Assembly: GCF_002374835.1 (NCBI RefSeq)
Contig: NZ_NWVD01000014.1
Location: 1 to 49,243 of the forward strand
Length of the DNA: 49,243 nt
Origin: Sphingomonas ginsenosidimutans
GTDB lineage: Bacteria > Pseudomonadota > Alphaproteobacteria > Sphingomonadales > Sphingomonadaceae
Direction of reading: 5' to 3'
The notes beneath the pieces were generated by a model. It did no database searches. It saw only the letters and a program-made list of their open reading frames with translations, and was not told where the DNA came from. Shown here one piece after another: positions 16,928 to 24,882 of this stretch (the first letter of the stretch is position 1; each line of letters begins with the position of its first letter). Position numbers and translations under genes: made by a program.

Positions 16928-17721
16928 TGCAACTGAAAGCCGTGGTGTTCGACTGGGCCGGCACGATGATCGATTTCGGCAGCCGCGCGCCGGTCGTCGC
17001 GCTGTGCCGCGCCTTCGCCGCCGTCGGCGTGCCGATCGACGAAGCCGAGGCGCGCGCCGACATGGGCCGGGCGAAGCGCGATCATATCGCCGCGTTGCTC
17101 CGCCAGCCGCGCATCGCGCGCGCTTGGGCGGTCCGGCACGGCACCGCGCCGGGCGATGCCGATGGCGACCGCGTGTTCGCGGCGATCGATCCGATGATGC
17201 GCGAGGCCGCGCGTGACTGCGCCACGCTGATCCCAGGCGCGGCGGATATTGCGTGCCGGCTGCAGGCAGCCGGCGTCGCGGTGGGATCCTGCACCGGCTA
17301 TACCCGCCCGATGATGGCCGACATCCTGCCGCTCGCCGCCGCACAGGGCTATCGTCCCGACCGCGTCGTCTGTGCCGGGGAAACGACAGAGGGACGCCCC
17401 TCCCCGCTGATGCTCTGGAAGAACCTGGTCGAGCTGGGCGCGTGGCCCGTCGAAGCCTGTCTCAAGGTCGACGATGCCCCGGTCGGTATCGCCGAGGGTC
17501 GCGCGGCGGGGGTCTGGACCATCGGGATCGCCGCCAGCGGCAACGGCGTCGGACTGGCCGCCGCGGAACTGGCGGCGTTACCGACGGCCGAACGCGCCCG
17601 ACGCATCAGGAATTCGGCCGAGACGTTGCGAGCGGCGGGCGCCCACGTCGTGATCGATTCGGTAGCCGATCTGCCGGATGCGGTGCGGCAACTTTCGTTG
17701 AGCACCACGGCGTTTGACTGA
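16924..17721 (+). CDS. phnX: Phosphonoacetaldehyde hydrolase (phosphonatase)
   Basis: The 265-residue HAD-superfamily enzyme has the nucleophile motif VVFDWAGTMIDFGSRAPV (D10) and the Schiff-base lysine K51 in MGRAKRDHI. Next come SCTGYTRPMMADILP, CAGETTEGRPSPLMLWKN and the acidic pair in KVDDAPVGI. These are the hallmarks of PhnX, which hydrolyses phosphonoacetaldehyde to acetaldehyde and phosphate through a lysine imine. The length is normal for the family. The start is one of two adjacent ATGs (16924, 16927) overlapping the flavoenzyme stop. It is the last gene of the coupled operon and the strongest evidence that the locus serves C-P bond cleavage. Confidence 0.93.
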   Translation: MMQLKAVVFDWAGTMIDFGSRAPVVALCRAFAAVGVPIDEAEARADMGRAKRDHIAALLRQPRIARAWAVRHGTAPGDADGDRVFAAIDPMMREAARDCATLIPGAADIACRLQAAGVAVGSCTGYTRPMMADILPLAAAQGYRPDRVVCAGETTEGRPSPLMLWKNLVELGAWPVEACLKVDDAPVGIAEGRAAGVWTIGIAASGNGVGLAAAELAALPTAERARRIRNSAETLRAAGAHVVIDSVADLPDAVRQLSLSTTAFD

Positions 17722-17754
17722 ACGCGCTGCATCGTCCGGTCGGAAGACGATGGG

Positions 17755-17971
17755 CAGCGGCGACCATCCCTACGCCCCGGACCGAGTGGGTCGGGACCTC
17801 AGACTTCAGCCTGTTCCTCTATGATTCGGTCGAGTTTCACGTCGACCTGTTCGGCTCCGCGCACAACGTAACCCGGGCCTCGAACGTGATCGGCGCGATC
17901 GACTGCAATAACCTGACCGCGTTCGTCAATGTGCCGCGCGTAACCGGTATGGGAACAGCCTTGCGCCTCTG
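17755..17971 (+). pseudogene. Possible remnant of an unidentified gene (3' end)
   Basis: In the 311 bases between phnX and the phosphodiester glycosidase, one plus-strand frame is open to a TGA at 17969-17971. It reads like protein: TEWVGTSDFSLFLYDSVEF, then HVDLFGSAHNVTRASNVIG and AIDCNNLTAFVNVPRVTG. Third positions in this frame are mostly G or C, as in the surrounding real genes. There is no start codon or ribosome site in front of the conserved-looking part, and I do not recognise the family. I interpret it as the truncated tail of a lost gene, with low confidence. The rest of the gap (17972-18032) holds nothing I can name. Confidence 0.3.
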
Positions 17972-18032
17972 ATTGGAGAACGCGTGCTCGGGGGCTATCG
18001 TATTCCGAACCGCGATCCTTTCGGGAACCGTA

Positions 18033-18917
18033 TCATTTTTTCGTTGCGGAAAGCGGTGCGGCGAAGACCAGCAACTCGTTGGCGACCGGTCGCTCTCGCC
18101 CCGGCACGCCCGTATGGATCGGCCGGTTAAGGACGACGGGACCGGTCGCTTCGGCGACGGCGAGGGTCGATGAACCGCCGCCATCGAAGCTCATGGCGTC
18201 GCTCGCGCCCAGTTCGCGGAACAGCGCGACCAGCGTGCCGTTGTCCGCGCCCATGCTATACCCCTTCTGGCGGCCGTCGACGACGAGGATCCAGGCGCGT
18301 CGCCGGTCGGTGGACAGTCCGAACGCCGTGCGCGGCCCCTTTCCGCCCTCCGCGATCAGCGCGCGGTGGAGCGGGACGGGCTGCCCGCCCTGTAGCAGAT
18401 GCGGGCCGGCGGCGATGGCATCGCGCGTGCCGGCAGGGCACCGCTGTCCGGCGCGGATGTCCGTGCGGCGGCCGATGCACAGGATCGCCGAGACGCGCAG
18501 ATCCTGGTCGATTTCGACCGGCGACGCCACCCGCCCGCCGCCCATCGCCGCGCCGGACACCGACACCGGTTCGCCGGCGTGCGGATAGTAATCGTCGCCC
18601 TTGGGCGATCCGCCGAAGAACGGCAGGAAATAGCTGGCGTTGACCGCGACCTGCGCATGGTTGGCGATCAGCGCGTCGCGCACCGTATGCGCGACATATT
18701 CCATACCCCGCGACCGGTCCGGCGGAGTCACGCCCAGCCGCAGGCCGGGACGCGTCAGGTCGAGGGTGACGATATGGATCACCATCGGGTCGGCGGCGGG
18801 ATCGCCGCGCCGTTCCTGTCGATAGGTGACGCCGTCGAACAGCGGTCGGTCCGCGGGCGTGACGGCTTGTGCCTGCCACGCCGCCGCCAGGGCGAGCAGC
18901 GCGAGCCGCGCACTCAC
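18033..18917 (-). CDS. Secreted phosphodiester glycosidase (NAGPA domain)
   Basis: The 294-residue protein starts with a signal peptide (MSARLALLALAAAWQAQA). It carries the NAGPA/DUF2233 domain: IHIVTLDLTRPGLRLGVTP, VNASYFLPFFGGSPKGDDY, RTAFGLSTDRRRAWILVVDG, and the signature SFDGGGSSTLAV near residues 240-251. The family includes the lysosomal uncovering enzyme, which removes N-acetylglucosamine from a phosphodiester, and bacterial enzymes acting on sugar phosphodiesters. Its ATG overlaps the stop of the upstream TonB receptor, so the two are co-expressed. A role in trimming a glycosyl-phosphodiester ligand in the periplasm is an inference. Confidence 0.85.
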   Translation of the reverse strand: MSARLALLALAAAWQAQAVTPADRPLFDGVTYRQERRGDPAADPMVIHIVTLDLTRPGLRLGVTPPDRSRGMEYVAHTVRDALIANHAQVAVNASYFLPFFGGSPKGDDYYPHAGEPVSVSGAAMGGGRVASPVEIDQDLRVSAILCIGRRTDIRAGQRCPAGTRDAIAAGPHLLQGGQPVPLHRALIAEGGKGPRTAFGLSTDRRRAWILVVDGRQKGYSMGADNGTLVALFRELGASDAMSFDGGGSSTLAVAEATGPVVLNRPIHTGVPGRERPVANELLVFAAPLSATKK

Positions 18918-21475
18918 AGCTTCACCGCCGCGCCCAGCCAGAACTGGCGTCCGAAGAAATTCTGGTCGCGGGTGCCGAACCCATCGAAATTCTCGCGATG
19001 CGCATCGGTGGCGTTGCGGACCTCGCCGATGATCTGGATCGGGCCGAACGTCATGCGCGTCTGCAGATCGACCTGATCGAACGGCTGATCATAGCGGTTG
19101 CTGGTCGGCGTGGTCGGGCTGATCGAGGTATATTGCCGGCCGATATGGGCGTAGCTGACACGCGCCTGCAGCCAGTCGCGCTGGTAGAACAGGGCGGCAT
19201 TGCCCTGAAACACGGGCTGCTGGGTCAAGCGGTCGAAGCTGCCGCCGCCCGGGAAGCGCGCCTTGCCGTTTAGATAGGTCGCGTTGAGCGATACGCCGAA
19301 ATCGGCGAGCGGACTGGGCAGGAAACGCAGCTTGTTGACGACCAGCGCACCTTCGATGCCGAACACGCGCGACCCGGCGAGGTTCTGCGGTTGCGTGACC
19401 TGATAGATGGTGCCGTCGATCACCGTCGTGCCGGCCGCCTGCGAATAGATGTCGTCGCGAATGTCCTTGTAGAAGGTTGCCAGCGAGATCAGCCCGCTAT
19501 CCCCCGGCATGTAATATTCGAGGCTCGCATCGAAATTCTGCGCGACGCGCGGGCGCAGGTCCGGGTTGCCGCGCGTCAGGACCAGCGTCGTCTGGTTCAG
19601 CGTCTCGTTGGTGCCGAGGTCGCTGGGGCTGGGGCGCCCGATCGCCTTGTAATAGGCGAGCCGTAGCCGCAGCGGATCGGACAGGTTGTAGTTGAACGTC
19701 GCGGAGGGCAGCCAGCTGCCATAGCTCGCACCGCGCGTTAGCGGGGTCAGCGTGCTGCCGGCGACGCGGAAGCCGTCGATCGTCGTCTCCGTATCCTCGT
19801 AGCGGATGCCGGTAATCAGGCTGTGGCGGTCGCCTGTGTGGCGGAGCAGGACATAGCCGGCCATCACCTTTTCGCCGACAATATAGTCCGAGCGCCGCTC
19901 GTTGAGCGCGGTCTGTGCGGCGTTCAGCGTGAAGCTCGCCGCATTCTGATCGAAGTATCGCTTGAACGCATCGAAATCGAGCAGCGGCTGCGGCCGGCTC
20001 TGCCCACCGGTGTAGAGCGGCGACCAGCGGTCGGGCAGCACGAGATTGGCGGCGTTCAGCGTCGTGCCGCTGGCCAGCCCCCACACCGCCTGCCGCGTGT
20101 CGAAATCGCGCGTAGCGGCGCGATACTTCAGCCCGGCGCCGATGCCGAGGCCGCGATCCCGTGCGGTATCGCGATAGCCCCAGTCGAACTGCGCCTCACG
20201 CACCAGGTCGAGCGAACGGTCGCGATAGGGCGTGTAGGAGGCGAAGGTATAGTTGGCCGGGTTGGTGAAGGTCGCGACATTGTCGAGTACCGCGATCGGC
20301 ACGCCGTTCGCCATCGTCTGGGTATAGGCGTTGGCAGCGCTGGTGGGCAGGTTGAACTGCAGCTGGTTCGACGCTTCGAGGAAGATCGCACGCGACCAGC
20401 TGCCGCGCAGGGCGGCGTGGTGGCCATCCTCGCCGGTCCATTTCACCTTGCCCTGCGCGACGTAGAGCGGCTTTTCCAGCGGGAAGTCGTTGAACCGCAG
20501 GAAGCCGCCGGCGGTGCCGACCCGTGCCGTGCCACCGGTCGTGCGGGTCGTGTCGACGGTGCCGCGCGTCAGCTGCTGCTGGTGGCGCAGTTCATTGTCC
20601 GACTGCTGGAAGTAGGTGCCCGATACCTCCGCCTGCACGCGCGGATCGGGCCGCCATTCGAGCTTGGCGGTGCCGCCATAGCGGTCGACCGTATTGGGAT
20701 AGCCGGCCGAGATGATGCCGCTGGCGACGGTGACGCCGTTGACTTGGCTGTAGCCGGTCGGGTTCAGCCGCTCCTGGTCGCGGCGCTTGCGGCTATAGGC
20801 GCCGGTCAGCACGAAACCCCAGCTGTCATCCACTCCGAACCGCGTCGCGAGCGTCGCGTCGGCGCGATAGTTGAGGCCGTCGTCGGTCGGCCGGTTGAAG
20901 CCCTTGCCGGGCACCGCACGGCTGTCCGACATGCCGATGAAGGCATTGCCGACGAAGGTGCGGATACCGCGATCGAACGCCGAGCGGCTGCGCAGGTTGA
21001 CGATGCCGCCGATCGCATTGCCCTCCACGTCCGGAGTGCGCGACTTGATGACTTCGAGTCCCGCCACCGCGGTGGTCGGGATCGCCTCCATGTTGAGCTG
21101 CCGGTTCTGCCGCTCGGCGGTCGCCAGAACCGCGCCATCGAGCGTGCCGACGGTGAAGTTGGGGTTCATGCCGCGGATGCCGACATAGCGGCCCTCGTCC
21201 TCATCAAAGACCGTGGTGACGCCGGGCAGCCGGCGGAAGCTGTCGGAGATGTTGTAGTCGGGCTGCTGCCCGATCTCGTCGCTGGCGAGGAACTCGCCGA
21301 TCCGGTCGTTGTCGCGCTTGGCGGCGATGGCCTGCGCGTTCTGCCGCGCATAGCCGGTGACGACGATGTCGTCCCCGTCGCCGCCGCCGGCCGGCGCCTG
21401 CTGCGCCACGGCGGAAACCGGCAGCACCGCGCCGGCCAGCAGCGTAATGCGCCATGTCTTGCGAAAACACCTCAT
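18914..21475 (-). CDS. TonB-dependent outer-membrane receptor (second uptake locus)
   Basis: The 853-residue protein has a signal peptide (MRCFRKTWRITLLAGAVLP to AVAQQ), a TonB-box-like DDIVVTGYA, a plug domain (SDSFRRLPGVTTVFDEDEG, VGIRGMNPNFTVGTLDG), and a barrel ending FWLGAAVKL. I choose the ATG at 21475 because GGGGG precedes it and the signal peptide begins there. The frame is open 12 codons further. It is transcribed away from the propeller-like/MFS/ROK operon and overlaps the phosphodiester glycosidase at its 3' end. It differs clearly in sequence from the receptor at 7931-10735, so it is not a recent duplicate. Confidence 0.92.
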   Translation of the reverse strand: MRCFRKTWRITLLAGAVLPVSAVAQQAPAGGGDGDDIVVTGYARQNAQAIAAKRDNDRIGEFLASDEIGQQPDYNISDSFRRLPGVTTVFDEDEGRYVGIRGMNPNFTVGTLDGAVLATAERQNRQLNMEAIPTTAVAGLEVIKSRTPDVEGNAIGGIVNLRSRSAFDRGIRTFVGNAFIGMSDSRAVPGKGFNRPTDDGLNYRADATLATRFGVDDSWGFVLTGAYSRKRRDQERLNPTGYSQVNGVTVASGIISAGYPNTVDRYGGTAKLEWRPDPRVQAEVSGTYFQQSDNELRHQQQLTRGTVDTTRTTGGTARVGTAGGFLRFNDFPLEKPLYVAQGKVKWTGEDGHHAALRGSWSRAIFLEASNQLQFNLPTSAANAYTQTMANGVPIAVLDNVATFTNPANYTFASYTPYRDRSLDLVREAQFDWGYRDTARDRGLGIGAGLKYRAATRDFDTRQAVWGLASGTTLNAANLVLPDRWSPLYTGGQSRPQPLLDFDAFKRYFDQNAASFTLNAAQTALNERRSDYIVGEKVMAGYVLLRHTGDRHSLITGIRYEDTETTIDGFRVAGSTLTPLTRGASYGSWLPSATFNYNLSDPLRLRLAYYKAIGRPSPSDLGTNETLNQTTLVLTRGNPDLRPRVAQNFDASLEYYMPGDSGLISLATFYKDIRDDIYSQAAGTTVIDGTIYQVTQPQNLAGSRVFGIEGALVVNKLRFLPSPLADFGVSLNATYLNGKARFPGGGSFDRLTQQPVFQGNAALFYQRDWLQARVSYAHIGRQYTSISPTTPTSNRYDQPFDQVDLQTRMTFGPIQIIGEVRNATDAHRENFDGFGTRDQNFFGRQFWLGAAVKL

Positions 21476-21585
21476 TGTCGAACCCCCGATGACCTGAAAC
21501 GCACAAGCCATTTATTGACTATAAGTGACATAAAGGTGACGCGGCGGCCCGCTTCGGGGCGCAGGACTGTGCGGGGAGCGATAAG
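21476..21585. promoter_or_regulatory. Divergent promoter region of the second uptake locus
   Basis: This short gap separates the second TonB receptor (leftward) from the propeller-like gene (rightward) and must carry both promoters. It includes the AT-rich run TTATTGACTATAAGTGACA near 21510-21528, followed by TAAAGGTGAC. TTGACTATA is a plausible promoter element and TGACTATAAGTGACA a plausible regulator target. It is not the TGGTATAGTCCA site of the neighbouring phosphonate locus. The ROK-type protein encoded at the end of the rightward operon is the obvious candidate regulator (inference). Confidence 0.4.
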
Positions 21586-22443
21586 ATGTTGATATCGGTG
21601 ATACTTTTTCTGGCCGCTGTTTCCGATCCGGCGGCCTATGCCTGCGGTGACGATCAAGTCCGCGAACTGCGACTCGCGCCCGACGGGCCAGTGGAGGTCT
21701 GGCGATGGACCGCCCGCGATGCGCAGGATTTGCCCGCCGACTATCGCACGCGGCTTATGGCCCATATCGACGAGTGCAAGCCCGTCGACGATGGTCGCGC
21801 GATCCTCGTCACCGCCTCGACCGGCGGCGCGGTGCTGATCGATCGCGCGAGCGGGCGCGTCACGTTCCGGGCGCGCGTGCCAATGGCGCATTCGGCGGAT
21901 TTGTTGCCGGGCGGACGAATCGCCGTCGCGCTGTCGATCGCGCCGCGGGGCGACCGACTGCAGCTATTCGACCGGCAACGCAGCGAGCAGGTGGTGCAGA
22001 CCCTGCCGCTGCCATCGGGACATGGGGTGGTGTGGGATGCGCAGCGGCACCAGTTGTTCGCGCTGTCGCACGACCTGGTGCAGGCATTTCGCCTGACCGG
22101 CAAAGGGCGTGCCGCCCGGCTGATCGAAACCGCGCGCTGGACGCTGCCGGGGCGACGCGACGGACACGACCTGTCATCGGCGGGCGGTGGTCGCTATTAT
22201 GTGACCACCGACGACGGCGCATGGCGGTTCGATCCTGATGACGGCAGCTTCATCCCCTATGCGCCGCTCAACCCGGCCCTGCGGGTCAAGGCGGTGAGCA
22301 TGACCGGCGGACGCGTCGCCTGGGTTCAGGCCGAGGAGAAATGGTGGGCGAGCGGCTTCACCGTGATGGCGGCCGATGGCAGCGACCAGCGGCGGATCGC
22401 GCTGGACGGCATCCATCTCTACAAGGTGCGCTGGGTCCGATGA
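21586..22443 (+). CDS. Secreted beta-propeller-like protein (DUF6528-like)
   Basis: The 285-residue protein has an N-terminal signal (MLISVILFLAAVSDPAAYA) followed by repeated short beta-strand segments with W and D spacing (VEVWRWTARDAQDLP, GGAVLIDRASGRVTFRARV, YYVTTDDGAWRFDPDDGSF), which suggests a small propeller. I associate it with the DUF6528 family only loosely and know no biochemical function. It is the first gene of the rightward operon, and its TGA overlaps the start of the MFS gene. A periplasmic binding or sensing role for the imported compound is possible but unsupported. Confidence 0.7.
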   Translation: MLISVILFLAAVSDPAAYACGDDQVRELRLAPDGPVEVWRWTARDAQDLPADYRTRLMAHIDECKPVDDGRAILVTASTGGAVLIDRASGRVTFRARVPMAHSADLLPGGRIAVALSIAPRGDRLQLFDRQRSEQVVQTLPLPSGHGVVWDAQRHQLFALSHDLVQAFRLTGKGRAARLIETARWTLPGRRDGHDLSSAGGGRYYVTTDDGAWRFDPDDGSFIPYAPLNPALRVKAVSMTGGRVAWVQAEEKWWASGFTVMAADGSDQRRIALDGIHLYKVRWVR

Positions 22444-23603
22444 GACCGGCGCGGGCGCACGGCGCCTATTATGCCGCGCATGTCGCCAAGAGCCTGTTGT
22501 GGACGGCCAGCGATCTGGTCACCATCTACGCACTGGTCAGCCTGTATGGCGTCGATCCGGCGCTGGCAGGCTGGCTGTTCCTGATCGGGCTGGCCGCCAA
22601 TGCCGGCGCGGACTTCGCGGTCGGTGCGTGGCTGGACCGGCGTCCCGGCGGCACGCCGCGCCTTGCCGCCGGCGGCATGCTGGTGGCGGCGCTCGCCTTT
22701 CCGTTGACCGTGCTGGCCGCGCCGTTCGGGTGGAGCGCGCTGCTGACCGCGACGCTGGCGTTTCGGCTCGGCTATGCCGCCTATGACGTGCCGCACAATG
22801 CGCTCCTGTCACGGCTGGCCGCCGATCTGCCGGCGGCCACGCGCCTGTCGCGCGGGCGGACGCTGGGCAGCGGCGCGGCGGCGGCACTGGTCGGGACGGG
22901 GTTGCACCTGCTGGGCGATCGGGCGTCGATCCCTTGGCTACTGGGTGGCCTCGCGGTCGCGGCGCTAATCGGCGGCGCGGCGGTGCTGCCGCTGCTGATC
23001 CGGATGCCGGCGCCCCCGGGGCGAGGCGACGCGGAGGATGCGCCGGGATTGCCGTGGCGGTTCCTGGCCGGAAGCGTCGCCGGGATCGTTGCGCTGGCCG
23101 CACTGGGCAAGGGCGTCATGCATCTCCCGCCAACGACCGTCAGCCCCGACGCGGGGACGATGCTGGTCCTGCTCACCGCCGGACGCACGGTGACCGCATT
23201 GGTGCCGCTCGCGATGCCGGACCCCCGACAGGGACTGCGGCTGCTCGCCGGTCTCTATGCGGGCGCGGCGCTGGCCGGGCCGGCGCTGCTGGCGGTCGGC
23301 GGAATGGCACTGCCGTTCCTGCTAGGCACGATGCTGGGCGTGACCAACCTCGTCGGCTGGGCGCTCCTGCCGCGACTGGCGCGGGGCGCCGGCGGTTATG
23401 CCCGCTACACCATGGTCAGCAAACTGGCACTGGGCGCTGCCGGACTGGCGATGACCGCGGCCCTTGCCGGGCAGAGCAGTTTCACGGTCACGGGGCTTAT
23501 GATCCTCTCTGGCGGGACGGCCGCCGGGTGCCTCTTCGCCGCACTGCTGCTGCTGGTAGCCGCCTTGACAAGTCGGCTGACGCACGGCGCAACAGGCCGA
23601 TGA
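22440..23603 (+). CDS. MFS-type sugar/solute permease
   Basis: The 387-residue protein has about twelve hydrophobic segments, from AYYAAHVAKSLLWTASDLV to the C-terminal LFAALLLLVAALTS. GAWLDRRPGG between helices 2 and 3 resembles the conserved GxxxDRxxG loop of major facilitators, and AYDVPHNALLSRLA is a feature shared with GPH/sodium-melibiose-type carriers. It lies between the propeller-like protein and the ROK regulator with four-base overlaps on both sides. It should move the product of the outer-membrane and periplasmic steps into the cytoplasm; the substrate is unknown. Confidence 0.8.
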   Translation: MRPARAHGAYYAAHVAKSLLWTASDLVTIYALVSLYGVDPALAGWLFLIGLAANAGADFAVGAWLDRRPGGTPRLAAGGMLVAALAFPLTVLAAPFGWSALLTATLAFRLGYAAYDVPHNALLSRLAADLPAATRLSRGRTLGSGAAAALVGTGLHLLGDRASIPWLLGGLAVAALIGGAAVLPLLIRMPAPPGRGDAEDAPGLPWRFLAGSVAGIVALAALGKGVMHLPPTTVSPDAGTMLVLLTAGRTVTALVPLAMPDPRQGLRLLAGLYAGAALAGPALLAVGGMALPFLLGTMLGVTNLVGWALLPRLARGAGGYARYTMVSKLALGAAGLAMTAALAGQSSFTVTGLMILSGGTAAGCLFAALLLLVAALTSRLTHGATGR

Positions 23604-24751
23604 CCGATCGCTTCGCCGGCACCTTCCCTTCCTGTTTCCTGCGCGCCGACGGTCTGCGAACCGCAACCGCCAATGAGCGCGTCGTCCTGTCGCTGCTGTC
23701 GCGGCGCGGCGCCGCCTCGCGCGCCGAACTCGCCCGTGTCACCATGCTGGCCCCCCATTCGGTGGGGCGGCTGATCGAGCCGCTGCTCGACCGCGGGCTG
23801 GTGATGGAAGGCACGCCGGAAATCGCCGGTCGCGGCAAGCCCGGCGCACCGCTGCGTCTCAACCCCGATGCCACCTTCTCGGTCGGGATATCGGTGATGA
23901 CCGATGCCGTGACCCTGGTGCTGGTCGATTTCGCCGGTGCGATCCGCGCACGCGCTTCAGCACCATTGGAGCAGTCCGATTTCGCGGCGGGCGCGCGACA
24001 GATCGCTGCGATGATCGCCGACGCGATTACCGAAGCCGGTCTGGATCCGGCGCGCCGGCTGGGCATCGGTTGCGGCGTCACCGGCTATTTCATCGGCGAC
24101 GGCGCGCGGCTCAATCCGCCCACCCCGCTCGATTCCTGGGCGCTGCTCCCCCTCGACACGCTGCTGGCCGAGGCGCTGGGCGGTCCGGTGTGGGTCGACA
24201 ATGACGGCAATGTCGCGGCGGTCGGCGAAGCGATACTGGGCGCGGGACGCACCTGCCCCGATTTCGCCTATCTCTACTTCGCGGCCGGCTTCGGCGGCGG
24301 TGTCGTCGCTCGCGGGGCGCCGCTGCGCGGGGCCAGCGGCAATGCGGGTGAGTTCGGCTCGGTCCTGCCCGAAGGCTGGCACCAGCCCAACCTCGAAAAT
24401 CTGCGCCGCCATCTGGCGACCCGGGGGCTTGTGTATGACAGTCTTCGCGTCATGCTGCGCGACCTCGATCCGATCGAGCCGGCGGTGGAGGAATGGCTCG
24501 ACCTGTGTGCCCCCTCGCTCAACCTCGTGGTGTCGGCCGTGTTCGGCGCGCTCGATCCGGAGATGATCGTGCTGGGCGGCCGCCTGCCCCCGCCGCTCGC
24601 CGAACGGATGATCGACCGGATCCGGTTCACCAATCCGGCGCGCCGCGGCCATCACCGACCCGAACCGCGTCTGGTCGCCTCGACCATCGGCAGCGATGCC
24701 GCCGCGATCGGTGCCGCGATGCTGCCGATCCGGGCCGCATTCTTCCAATAG
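23600..24751 (+). CDS. ROK-family transcriptional regulator (NagC/XylR-like)
   Basis: The 383-residue protein has a winged helix at about residues 20-80 (NERVVLSLLSRRGAASRAE, APHSVGRLIEPLLDRGLVM) fused to a ROK sugar-kinase-like domain with the ATP-loop-like stretch VWVDNDGNVAAVGEA and GFGGGVVARGAPLRGASGNAGEFG. The usual ROK zinc motif (CxCGxxGCxE) is not present after GNAGEFG, where SVLPEGWHQPN stands instead. This suggests it senses a ligand without that zinc site. It closes the rightward operon and is the likely regulator of this second uptake locus. The ATG at 23600 overlaps the permease stop. Confidence 0.85.
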   Translation: MTDRFAGTFPSCFLRADGLRTATANERVVLSLLSRRGAASRAELARVTMLAPHSVGRLIEPLLDRGLVMEGTPEIAGRGKPGAPLRLNPDATFSVGISVMTDAVTLVLVDFAGAIRARASAPLEQSDFAAGARQIAAMIADAITEAGLDPARRLGIGCGVTGYFIGDGARLNPPTPLDSWALLPLDTLLAEALGGPVWVDNDGNVAAVGEAILGAGRTCPDFAYLYFAAGFGGGVVARGAPLRGASGNAGEFGSVLPEGWHQPNLENLRRHLATRGLVYDSLRVMLRDLDPIEPAVEEWLDLCAPSLNLVVSAVFGALDPEMIVLGGRLPPPLAERMIDRIRFTNPARRGHHRPEPRLVASTIGSDAAAIGAAMLPIRAAFFQ

Positions 24752-24882
24752 CGTCTGGACATCGATCAGGACCACCGGGCTGCGATCATGTCGTCTTTAA
24801 CACGGCGGTTCCCGATGATCCGGGCGCCCAACGCTTTCGCTTCGCGCGTGCCAGCCTTTCGACGTCCACGATCCCCGATCGA

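Noticed and set aside
17837..18184. 115-residue minus-strand frame between phnX and the glycosidase
   Set aside because: It runs into the glycosidase gene in another frame and has shadow-like composition.
21510..21528. A third copy of the TGGTATAGTCCA operator in front of the second TonB receptor
   Set aside because: Only a short ACTATA core is shared; the TGG and CCA arms are absent.
19823..21592. 589-residue plus-strand frame opposite the second TonB receptor
   Set aside because: The minus strand encodes an unmistakable receptor with signal peptide, plug and barrel; the antisense frame is low in complexity and has no family.
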